Of a stretch of 64,000 bases of DNA, positions 53,768-63,639 are shown in pieces. Numbering within the stretch: position 1 is the stretch's first letter; each line of letters starts with the position of its first letter. The notes beneath the pieces are model-generated. The model did no database searches. It had not been told where the DNA came from and worked only from the letters and a program-made list of their open reading frames with translations. Location: the NCBI GenBank assembly GCA_026075535.2, contig AP026548.1:8866001-8930000 (forward strand), written 5' to 3'. A program made the position numbers and the translations under genes. This DNA is from Tricholoma matsutake (lineage: Eukaryota > Basidiomycota > Agaricomycetes > Agaricales > Tricholomataceae).

Positions 53768-53777
53768 AGGTCAAGCT
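53768..53777 (+). promoter_or_regulatory. G3 primer-binding site (self-priming type)
   Basis: AGGTCAAGCT, two bases inside the LTR end, is the exact reverse complement of AGCTTGACCT at 53467-53476, the predicted RNA 5' end. Confidence 0.6.
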
Positions 53778-53779
53778 GA

Positions 53780-54901
53780 TCTACAAAGTCCACCTACCTA
53801 GGTGCAGACACAACGTCTTTCAGACAAAGCCCAGACAGACCTCCAACTGGAGCATCATCATCAGGAAGAACCCCGTGGTATAGATACCAGGGTTGACTAG
53901 TACGATACTCGGAACCAGCACAGAAGTGGTTCTCAAGGAGAACCAGTGATGAAGAACCCCAATACCTTGACAAAGAGAGTTTTAGATCCTTCAATAAAGA
54001 AGAAACCCCAGAACAAGATCCATTCTCCCTATCCGACGACAATGCCAACATGTCTACCGAACCCACCACATCAACCAAGGAGATTAGAATCCGAACCCCC
54101 TCTGACTTCACAGGGGACCAAACGAGAACTGCAAAGTTCTTACAAGAAGTAAAACTCTATTTGAGAGTGAACCACGGAATCTACAACACCAATGAAAAGA
54201 AAATCATCTTTGCATTGTCATTTATGAATGGAGGAACTGCTGTGCCCTGGGCACAGACATGGGCAGAGAAGGAAGACCTAGGAGCATGGTCAGCCTTCGA
54301 AGCGGTGCTCAAGATAGTGTTCATGCCAATTGACAAAGCTGGCAGAGCCAGAACCAAGATGAAGACACTGAAGCAGGGACAGGACCTGGAGGACTATATT
54401 GCACAGTTCTGAATCCTGTGAGAAAAGGTGGGAATCAATGACGATACTGCCCTGATAGAACTCTTCATGGATGGGTTAAACCCCAAGCTCCTTGAGAGGA
54501 TCTTTAACATGGAGATGATCCCCACAGTGCTGGAGGGGATGATCAACGCTGCCTCAAAGTATGACAGACAGTGGAGGAGAGCAAAGGCCATAACAGGGAG
54601 ACTGCAGGAAGCTTTGACAAGGAAGCTGCCGAACTCCAAGGCAAAGGAGACCCCACTCGAGATCAACCAGCTCTCCTACCAGGAGAGGATCGAACATATG
54701 AAAAAAGGACAGTGCTTTGTGTGCCATCAGACTGGACACAGAGCGTCTGAACACAAGAAAGGGGAAAAGAGGACCGAGGACCGGCCATTCCCAAAGAATA
54801 AAGGCAAGGAAGCCTACTCGAAGATCCAAGCGATCATGAAAGAACTCAACAAAGAAGAAAAGAAAGTAGCTCTCGCCACAATTGAGGATGAGGGTTTTTA
54901 A
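53780..54901 (+). pseudogene. G3 gag
   Basis: The frame is open from 53780 with three TGA, each fitting Arg (before LVRYSEPAQ; at the two sites flanking IL near 54410-54421). Homology to G2 begins well before the first ATG (54050), e.g. WYRYQG and LVRY, so the start is unclear. Capsid: FTGDQTRTAKFLQEVKLYL, IIFALSFMNGGTAVPWAQ, LIELFMDGLNPKLLERIF. The knuckle CFVCHQTGHRASEH has His as the fourth ligand. It ends at TAA 54899, and pol starts in another frame. Confidence 0.88.
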
Positions 54902-54918
54902 AGAGGTGGCCTGCCTCG

Positions 54919-57900
54919 ATGCCAGGTACCACCAAACTCTCTGTCTGCTCTGTACTACTAGCCACTTTGAAGAATCAATCTATGCGTTTAGATGTCAAAG
55001 TGCTAGGAGCAGGCAGAGGGAAAGCCATCGAAACCGAAGCCCTACTTGACTCTGGAGCAGGAGGGATATTCATGAGTCATGAATTCGCGGAGAGCAGCAG
55101 ATTTGAGCTGCACCCCCTGGAGAAGGTGATCAAGGTCAAAAACGTGGACGGAACCCCAAACAGGAAAGGGGAGATTTCCCACTATGCCAGGGAACTCCTG
55201 ACGATCAATGGAAGAACCTTCCCAATGACCTTCCTCATTGCAGGACTGGGAAAGGAATCAGTCATCTTGGGCTTGCCGTGGCTCAGGAAAATCAATCCAG
55301 TAATCGACTGGAGAATTGGAACCTTCCAATTCAGGATGAATGACAAGACCCATCCTGAATTCTCATATGGAAGAGGAAGAACCCTTATCAGTAGGGTACA
55401 GACCAAGAAAACCAACGATGAACACTTGTCATGGTGCCAGAGGGGAACCGAAAAGAAGAAGAACCCCCTAGACATGACGAAAGAAGAACGACAGGCATGG
55501 TGCCAAGGCATCATCGCTAGAGACCAAGAAAAGCTCACCCTCAAGAAGAAGACCACTGAGGAAGAACGGGCACGATGGAAAAAGGTGGCAACCAGAGAAC
55601 TGGAGAAACTGACCGCCAAGAAAGAAGAAAGACGACTGGCATTGGCCCGAATAGTCACGAAACAGAGGGAAAAGATTACCCTGAAGAAAGAGAAACCGAC
55701 GAACGAAGAGCGGTGAATGGATTGCCAAAGAATCATTGCCAAGGCAAGATTAATGGGGGGAGCCCTCCATGCTGAACCAAGAAGAAGCAAGATGCCCATC
55801 GAGACAAGAAAGGTGACAATTGAAGAAATAGACGATGAAGAGATCGCGATCACGACTCTTCAGAATGCGGAACCCATTGGGCCGCAAGACGAAGAAGACA
55901 CTGGGAAGGAAAACCCAGCACAGGCAAACCACAAACAGGCAACGGAACAAGCAATGGAACAACCGAAAGAGACACCCGAACTAAAGATTGAAGATGATGA
56001 GCTACTGGTCGCCTACATCCGAGGAGAACCCATCATTGGAATATTCGAACCAGCTAGGACACCACTGACAGAGTAATATGACGAGCCAAGATACAGATAT
56101 TCTCAGACAATGAAGACAATCTCTCAGATCGTAAAGGCAAAAGGATCACCGCGATATGCTTATGGACAAAATATCTGGATTAGGGCAAAGACATCGGTCT
56201 CTCAACACCTGACACACAAGAAGGAAGGAGACCCTGAACAGAAGACCTTAGATGAACTACTCCCTGAACAGTACAAGGAGTACCGACGGATATTCGAAAA
56301 GGAAGCATCAGAATGATTCCCAGAATCAAGACCCTGGGATCACGCGATCAAACTGAAACCAGATTTTGTAATGAAGGATTGCAGGGTTTACCCATTGTCG
56401 CCAGCAGAACAGAAGAAACTCAACGAGTTTCTTGATGAGAGCCTGCAGAAAGGATACATCCAACCATCAAAATTGCCCATGGCGTCGCCATTCTTCTTCG
56501 TTGCAAAGAAGGACCCAGATGTGCTATGACCCTGCCAAGATTACAGGTACTTGAATAATGGAATGATCAAGAACACCTACCTGCTGCCGCTGGTAGGAGG
56601 CCTGTTGGACAAACTAAGAGGGGCGAAATGGTTTACAAAATTGGACATCTGATGGGGATATCACAATGTCAGAATCAAAGATGGAGATCAATGGAAAGCA
56701 GCCTTCAAAACAAACAGGGGGCTGTTTGAGCCAACGGTGATGCTCCTTGGATTATGCAACTCACCGGCGACTTTCCAGGCAATGATGAACGAGATATTCC
56801 ATGACATGATCGGAGAAGGATGGCTCGTGATTTACATGGACGACATCCTGATATTCTCCAAGGATCAGAACAAACACCAGGAAAGGACAAAGAGAGTACT
56901 GCAAAGACTGGCAGAAAATGACTTATACCTGAAGCCGGAGAAATGCAAGTTCGACATCCACGAAGTGGAATTCTTGGGTCTAATCATCCGACCCAATGAA
57001 ATTGCCATGGACAACATGAAACTGGCAGGTATACAGGATTGGCCTACCCCGACTAATGTAAAAGCAGTCAGATCCTTCCTGGGATTTGGGAATTTCTACA
57101 GGAAATTCATTGGACATTTTGCGGAGACAAGCAGACCGCTTAATGAACTGACAAAGAAGGACAAGACGTTCAACTGGACAATGGAATGCAAACAGGCCTT
57201 TCAGACGCTGAAAAGGAAATTTGCTGAAGCACCGGTACTGCTGATGCCAGACCCGACAAAGCCATTCACAATTGAATCAGATGCCTCAAAACACGCGACA
57301 GGAGGAGTGCTGAGACAAAGGGATACGAATGGAGACTGGCACCCATGCAGATACATATCGCATGCACTGACACCAACAGAATGGAACTATGAGATATACG
57401 ACAGGGAACTTCTGGCGATAGTACAATCGCTGGAAACTTGGAGACACTACTTGCTGGGTTCAGAACACCCGGTAGTAATCCTCTCGGATCACAAGAACCT
57501 AACGTACTTCCGGACGGCACAGAAACTGAACAGACGACAGGCAAGATGGAGCTTATTCCTATTGGAATTCGACTTGCAACTCGTCCACATACCTGGATCT
57601 CAGATGGTACAGAGCGATGCGCTATCACAGAGAGCGGACCATATACCGGAAGAAGACAATGATAATGAAGACATCACAATGCTGCCAGAAACAGTATTCA
57701 TGAAATTCATTGACACTGAAATGCATGACTTACTCGCAGGGAGTATCATGAAAGATGACCTGGTGAAAAGCACAATCGAGGCGCTAAAGACCAAGGGAAT
57801 GCTGCCAATAAAGTTGGCATTAGAAGAGTGGAAGATAGAAGACGGCCTTCTATTCTTCTGAGACAGGTGCTACGTCCTGGACAATGGAGATCTATGGAAG

Positions 57901-59145
57901 AAACTGGTGCAAAAATACCACAAAGGAGTAACCAGCAGACACCTGGGACAATGGCAGACAACCAAAATGATCAGGAGGGACTACTGGTGGCCAGGAATGA
58001 TGACATACATCAAGAACTATGTCGCTGGATGTGCTACATGCCAGCAAATGAAGGTCAACACCCACCCAATGACACCCCCACTGCAACCGATCAAATCCGA
58101 AGCAACGAGACCATTTGCGATGGTGACAACAGATTTTATAACCGACTTACCGGAGTCCGATGCTTATGATGCACTCATGGTTGTGGTAGACCATGGGCTT
58201 ATGAAGGGGGTAATTTTTATCCCTTGCAGGAAGACTGTGGATGCATTGGGAGCGGCCACCCTCTATCTAGACAATGTCTACAAATGATTCGGCCTCCCAG
58301 ACAAGATCATCTCTGACAGAGATCCCAGATTTGCCTCACAGCTATTCCAGGAGCTAGGAAGACTGCTCGGAATCAAGCTGGCAATGAGCACAGTGTACCA
58401 CCCCCAGACCGATGGGGAGACAGAACAGGTGAATCAGGAAGTGGAAGTATACTTACAGATCTTCTGCTCGAACAACCAGGAGAATTGGAAGCACCTCCTC
58501 CCGACCGCAGAGTTCACGCACAACCAGAGAATGCACTCCGTGCAGAAGAACTCCCCGTTCTACCTCATGATGGGCTATGAGCCCAAGGCGATCCCACTCC
58601 CCTACCTGAAGACGAACATACCGGCCATAGAAAAACAAATAGTTGCACTGCAATGGGCCCGAGATGAAGTGAAGGCAACTCATGAGTTGGCCAGACAAAT
58701 GATGGCGGAAAGAATGACAAGGCACTTCACCCCGTTCAAAGAAGGAGACAGAGTGTGGCTAGAAGCGAAGAACCTCAGAACGATGCACCAAACAAAGAAG
58801 CTCGCACTGAAAAGAGAAGGACCGTTCACTATTGAGAAGGTCCTGAGCCCACTCTCCTACCGACTGAAGCTGCCAGAACAGTGGAAGATACACCCAGTGT
58901 TCCACGCGGTGCTCCTCTCCCCATATAAAGAAACTGAGACACATGGACCAAACTTCCCAGAACCGCTGCCCAATCTGATAGAAGGCAAATCGGAATATGA
59001 AGTGGAAGTGATCATCAGACATAAGAAGAAAGGAAGGACCATGCACTTCTTAGTGAAGTGGGTCGGATACCCAACCTCGGAGAACTCATGGGAGCCCGAG
59101 GGAAAACTGAAACATGCCAAAAGAATTCTAGGAGCATATAAATGA
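54919..59145 (+). pseudogene. G3 pol: protease, RT, RNase H, integrase, chromodomain
   Basis: One continuous frame of 1409 codons. Protease: EALLDSGAGGIFMSHEF. Linker: Lys/Glu-rich helices (KLTLKKKTTEEERARW and two similar). [33 protein letters not shown]. RNase H: IESDASKHATGGVL, YDRELLAIVQSLETWRHYL, LSDHKNLTYF. Integrase: [48 protein letters not shown]. Chromodomain: YEVEVIIRHKKKGRT, FLVKWVGYPTSENSWEPEG. Internal stops are TGA near 55714, 56314, 56527, 56650, 57859 and 58285 (all fitting Arg) plus TAA at 56074. Otherwise it looks functional. Confidence 0.95.
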
Positions 59146-59170
59146 CAGCAATGGCTGTAGAGGTGGAACC

Positions 59171-59527
59171 ATGCCCACAGGGATTGAGATCCTCACCATC
59201 ATCGTTGGCACGATCCTGGCTGTGGCCACAGCCCTGACCTTTGTATTCTGCCTCTATGCCATCTTTTGAGCAAGACCCAAACCCCCAATTACAGACATCA
59301 AATTCTCCATTCTACAGAACCCTATAGAGAACCCATCTCTCTACGAGATCACCACCCGACTGACACCACTGCCTGAGGCAGCACGAACCAGAAGAACCCG
59401 ATCATGGTCCGAGTTCGGACATGAGTTATTCCTCCATTGCACCCCTCAACCCCAACCCATTCATCTATCCAGACCACATCCGACCAGACCCCAGAGAAGG
59501 AACAAAGATATTATTCGAAGTCAGTGA
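59171..59527 (+). pseudogene. G3 ORF4: one-pass membrane protein with basic tail
   Basis: ATG 59171 begins MPTGIEILTIIVGTILAVAT, a membrane segment ending FCLYAIF; TGA follows at 59267-59269, then the same frame runs to TGA 59525 with PPITDIKFSIL, RTRRTRSWSEFGHELF and RPQRRNKD. G2 ORF4 matches in length, order and position between pol and the 3' LTR. The block around RTRRTRSW is nearly identical in DNA too, so a cis-acting role there is a second possibility. With the shared TGA read as a decayed Arg the protein has 118 residues. If TGA is the true stop the product is a 32-residue membrane peptide. Confidence 0.6.
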
Positions 59528-59550
59528 CTTCGAAGATAGAGAGAGGGTGA
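59528..59550 (+). promoter_or_regulatory. polypurine tract of G3
   Basis: GATAGAGAGAGGGTGA immediately precedes the 3' LTR start TGTTACAATTTT at 59551. Confidence 0.65.
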
Positions 59551-60299
59551 TGTTACAATTTTCTGTTATTGTAACCCATGACAACCAGACGTACACCGGC
59601 AAGACCAGGTACTTTAATTTTCTCATCCGACTCGACTCACTTCCAATGGAAGATGCTTTGACGCATGGTGACTCCATGCACCCGAACCCACTCCCACACA
59701 TGCTGTGATATGACAGCCTCCTGACATGAGGTCCATGACGTCGGACTCTCACAATTGACATGCTGCGCTGCAGCACTCCATAACATTGGACGCCTCATGC
59801 TTGGCATGAGGGTTATTTGCTATTGTTCTTTGACATGCTGCGCCGCAGCACTCCGTGACATCGGACTCCTCATGCTAGGCATGAGGCTTACTGTTCTATT
59901 GTTCCTTCTATATTTACTTGACAAGGATCTCGTATTCTGATTGGACCATAGACATTCTCTGAACCATATATAAGCTACAATAATATGGCCTGTATTCCTT
60001 AGCTTGACCTAATTCAAATAATGGTCTTAGACTCAACCAGAACACTCGACAGCTTAGGAAGCCCCTAGCTGTGATAACTCGAACTCAACAGTTGGAAAGC
60101 CTCCAACTGTGATACATGAACCGATGGTCTACTCAGAAAGCCTCTGAGTATGGATAGCCGTATCGACTTAGGAAGCACCAAGTCCCAAACAGAACCCGAT
60201 ACAGTAAGAAAGCCTCTTACTGCAAGAACTGATACAGTTGGAAAGCCTCCAACTGCAACATATGAAGACTAGGCTGAGTTGAGACCTATAGTTTTAACA
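59551..60299 (+). repeat. 3' LTR of G3
   Basis: 749 bases, TGTTACAATTTTCTG to GTTTTAACA, with two CCTCATGC..GCATGAGG palindrome units. Apart from the missing unit it is close to the 5' LTR, with many differences being C/T or G/A. Confidence 0.94.
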
Positions 60300-61480
60300 A
60301 TAATAGTAGATGAGTTCTTGATTGTGAATGCAGTCTCGCACAGCTAGGAAGTGTGTGGTGATAATGATTGTCAATGTGGAGCTTGAATTTTATGCACTTG
60401 ACAAGCATCAGCCTCACTGGTTGCACAGCCTTGTCAAGTGCAGCAAGCTGCTCCACAGTCATGGTAACCTCTCATCCACCCAATCCTCCAGGTTCTCATC
60501 CTCTTCATCATCATTGCTATCATCCCTACTCTCAGCCATCTCCTGTTCCTCGGTGTCAATGTTTCTGGCAAGCTCCATCAATGTTGTGGTCACCTCATCA
60601 AATACTTTATCAGCTTGAGCCTTTGGTACGTCGAATTGTCAAATGATACTCTTTGCAATCAAATTGAGAATATGTGTAAAACAGTGGGTTTGACTTTCCT
60701 CTCCCTTGAACTCGTCAATGAGTTCTTCAAGCTGGCTTATCATTTTGTTGTTATTGCTTGCATTATCACAAGTGATGCTCAAGATCTGTTTTCATGTGAG
60801 TGGCAGGTACAATGTCCTCCAATGAGTCATTGTCAATGTTAGTCACAGATGATGGCCTTGCCCTCTTCCCACTGATGACCTCAACATTGTCATCATCACT
60901 TCCATCTGAAGACTCAATAAGTCGAGATGCATTGAAGGGACTATCATTTTGGGAGTGGTAATCTTCATCTTCGATTTCCTCAATCTTGACAGTGTGCCTC
61001 AATGAGGTGGCCCTGGATATGTTGGCCATTGAGCCTTGTGTGTCGTCTGGCTGGGAAGTACCTAGAGATGATGCAACAGAGAACCTTGGTAGCAGATGAT
61101 CTGGATGCAGTGGCCATGGAGGCTGAACCTTGCCCATCAGCTGGCTTGGAAGTGACTAGAGAAGATGGTATGTCAAAAATTCTTGGATTCTCAACAAAAA
61201 CTTATGAGACTTCTTTTTCTTTGGCTTCGTAAATGTTTGCTTCAAGCATTGGGCAGACTTTGCTACGATAGCAGCAGCCTTCTTTGCTACTGGCTTTTTC
61301 TTTCCAGTAGTGGTTGTCACCTTCACTTTTTTGGGTTCAATAGGAGAGATCCTTTGCAAGTGTTGAGCACTCAGAGGCCTTCTGTTTATGCATCCCATTG
61401 ATGATGCCTGAGGCATTAAAGTAGAGTTCAGGACTGACTGCTCGCAATCTACACTGTGTTGCTCAGTGCCCAAAAATAGT
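60300..61480 (-). pseudogene. hAT transposase, N-terminal third
   Basis: Right to left: a Lys-rich start (KKVKVTTTTGKKKPVAKKAA), an acidic Ser/Asp region (SDGSDDDNVEVISGKRARP), then after a frame change CDNASNNNKMISQLEELID and TQTHCFTHILNLIAKSI, followed by TGA in place of Gln or Arg and QFDVPKAQADKVFDEV; then TVEQLAALDKAVQPVRLML. CDNAS and HILNLIAK are hallmarks of fungal hAT transposases. The BED finger and first catalytic region are not seen between the acidic part and CDNAS, so a deletion is likely. It continues across the G3 insertion at 52912. Confidence 0.8.
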
Positions 61481-61496
61481 AACTACACCTGCCAAC

Positions 61497-61575
61497 CCGC
61501 CTTATGGGTATGGGTTTGTGGGGGTCCAAGAGGTTGTACCCTTACCCCTACCCTTCACATACCCTTGGCCAAACC
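61497..61575. repeat. GGGTA-type motif cluster, probable hAT subterminal repeat
   Basis: GGGTATGGG, ACCCTTACCCC, TACCCTTC and ACCCTTGG words recur here and, in related form, at 51471-51605 on the far side of the transposase. This paired position fits binding-site clusters at hAT ends. Confidence 0.5.
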
Positions 61576-61865
61576 CGCATGAGTATCGAAACCCATGCCA
61601 TTCATTATGCATAGGAGACTGTATGGCCTCGCTATGGGCAATGACGCAATAATTCAATACAGACCTTCATGAAATCAGAAATCAGCATTGGAATTGAGCA
61701 TGGCACCAGCACCAGGATTAGGGATTGGGCAGAAAATGTTTGGTGTTCCAAAAGCACCAACAATCATTACTACATGTTCATGTATAGAATATGTAAATGA
61801 AATAAGTTAGCATCATCCATTGTCCATAGTGTCCATATCATCAGAGCCACACATCATCAACATAA

Positions 61866-62808
61866 TCAAAGTATGCATGAGTATAGATGGGCAGTGTGAT
61901 GCCAGAAGGAGTGGGATGCTCTATCTGGGAGGTGCTGGGGACTCATCACTAAAATTGTCCTCTGAGTCAGAATTGGCACAGGCATCATCGACATCAGCAT
62001 TGGATTCACCCAGAGATCCAGTAGAATCTGTCTCTGATGATGAGAGATAAACATCCACCACATCAGACGCAGTGGCAACAGCTGAAAGGGGATTTGAGGG
62101 TGGAGATGAAGAGGTAGAATCATCAAGGTAGAAGTCAGCAGCATCAAAGCCAGTTGGGGAACTCGTAGGGGCAGAATGATGAATCAGAATCATATTCCAT
62201 GGCTGCCTGAAGGGCGGTATGCTGATCAGCATCATTTGCTACATCATCTTCACCTTGCCAAACCATGAGCACCTCAGCATTGGCAGTGGGAGTGGGGACA
62301 AAATTGGCATTGGACAGGATCAGCAGTGGGAGTGGGGATTGGCATTGGCAGTGGGGACAGGAGCAACAGGAGTGGTGCCAGCACCAGCATTGGACACATC
62401 AGATCCAGCGCCTGAAAAATAGAGGCCAGCATCATGACCAGTAACCGTGGGTGGTCGACTGTAGGCAGAGACAACTGTTGGGAGACTTGGTGCATCTGAC
62501 CACCCCTGTTGCAGCACACCATCAGGTAGAGACCCTGCGTACCCAGAATGCTGTGCCTTTCCCTTGTGCTTGGTCACCTGATTGATTGCTAGAACCTCAT
62601 TCTCTGTAATATCAACACCCCAGGTCCACTTGTAGGAGGTTGGGGGAAGGGCCTTCAGGTGCTCAAGTTCAGCCTGTGCATGTGCAGATACCAGTTCCGA
62701 TTGTCTTCTTATGGTCGATTGCCTTGACTGTCTCCCAGTGTGTCCATGGTTAGTGTTTAAGGGTCCAGTCCAGTTCGGTTTTTTGACCCAAAAATGTAAA
62801 GACCACAA
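61866..62808 (-). other. unassigned ORFs, possibly from another DNA transposon
   Basis: Two minus-strand ORFs, 62320-62808 (with ELEHLKALPPTSYKWTWGVD and NEVLAINQVTKHKG) and 61866-62235 (acidic, with SSSETDSTGSLGESNADVDD), are separated by a repetitive GGCAGTGGGAGTGGGGA stretch. The first has codon-like amino acid variety; the second is low complexity. No family is recognised. Their neighbourhood to a hAT element and a motif cluster at 62755-62925 hints at a DNA-transposon origin. Confidence 0.35.
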
Positions 62809-62925
62809 CCTAAACCAGTCCAGGACTGACCCAGATACTGCTAAAACTGAACTGGAACACCTATGACCAGTCCTTTCCAGTTAAAAGACCAAAAAAGACT
62901 GGTTCAGACCGATGTTTTGTTGTGA
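62755..62925. repeat. cluster of CCAGTCC/GGACTGG motifs
   Basis: GGTCCAGTCCAG, ACCAGTCCAGGACTG, GAACTGGAAC, GACCAGTCC, TTCCAGTT and GACTGGTTCAGACC recur in both orientations in about 170 bases. The pattern resembles transposase-binding subterminal repeats. No matching second cluster is in the window. Confidence 0.5.
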
Positions 62926-63639
62926 CATCTGTTGTATTAATATAACCCATATGTATCTTAGCAAATATTACCAAGACCTTATAACCACTGTACAGATGGA
63001 TAGACATTGTAATTCCCCATCATTCGGTCTAACTTTTAAGACATTTCATTAAGATTTGACTTGGCTATGATCAATATAAAAATACATCTACTGAATGACT
63101 TGTGCTGAACACCAAGAAATGCAATGTGACAACCATAAATTATGTGATGCATAGCATGCATTGACAAATGGTGGGAGTATTATTATACATGTTAGTCCTA
63201 TGATCATTAATAGAATCAAGCAAATGATCAACATATGGGTAAGATGAAATGAAAATCAATCTGATACAACAAAATACTCATACAAAAATAGATTTGGTTA
63301 AGGTAGAGCAAATCCATATGCATCCAATGTCTTGTGGCTGTGGCATGATTTTTCATGACAATCTAAAGAATTTGAAACCATAATTACTATGAGCACTTTA
63401 CAGGAAATCAACGACCCAGGAAATTTTTCTTTTCATGTTTTGCAAATTTCAGCGGTTTCACTTTTTTGAGAGACAAACCCAAAGGGATGTTGTTAATTAA
63501 ATACTATGGATTCATGCAAATGATATGACCATGTGATACAATTAAATCACATCCCTCATCCACATCAAAGCTTGTACATTCAGTCTTGGATGTTGGGTGA
63601 TGCCTAGATTTACAAAATGAAAGCTCAGTAACCTCCTCA
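62926..63639. other. AT-rich intergenic, nothing recognised
   Basis: No ORF, repeat or RNA gene stands out. The minus ORFs at 63542-63864 look like chance frames opposite the possible exons to the right. Confidence 0.5.

Larger units (their letters stand above)
52913..60299 (+). mobile_element. complete Ty3/gypsy chromovirus G3
   Basis: 7387 bases with LTRs 52913-53765 and 59551-60299 and the perfect duplication ATAAT (52908-52912 and 60300-60304). Order: 5' LTR, gag, pol, membrane-protein ORF, 3' LTR. It belongs to the same group as G2 but differs in sequence throughout. Removing it restores hAT transposase sequence (IIL-PQW). Gag and pol are free of frameshifts; the lesions are TGA stops plus one TAA near 56074. 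Confidence 0.96.
51462..61575 (-). mobile_element. hAT DNA transposon, split by G3; ends approximate
   Basis: Transposase parts lie on the minus strand at 51660-52912 and 60300-61480, separated by complete G3 with duplication ATAAT. GGGTA/CCCTTACCC motif clusters at 51471-51605 and 61497-61575 flank the coding region and fit subterminal repeats of hAT elements. Exact terminal inverted repeats and the 8-base target duplication were not found, so the ends are estimates. Stops and frame changes show it is inactive. Confidence 0.75.
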
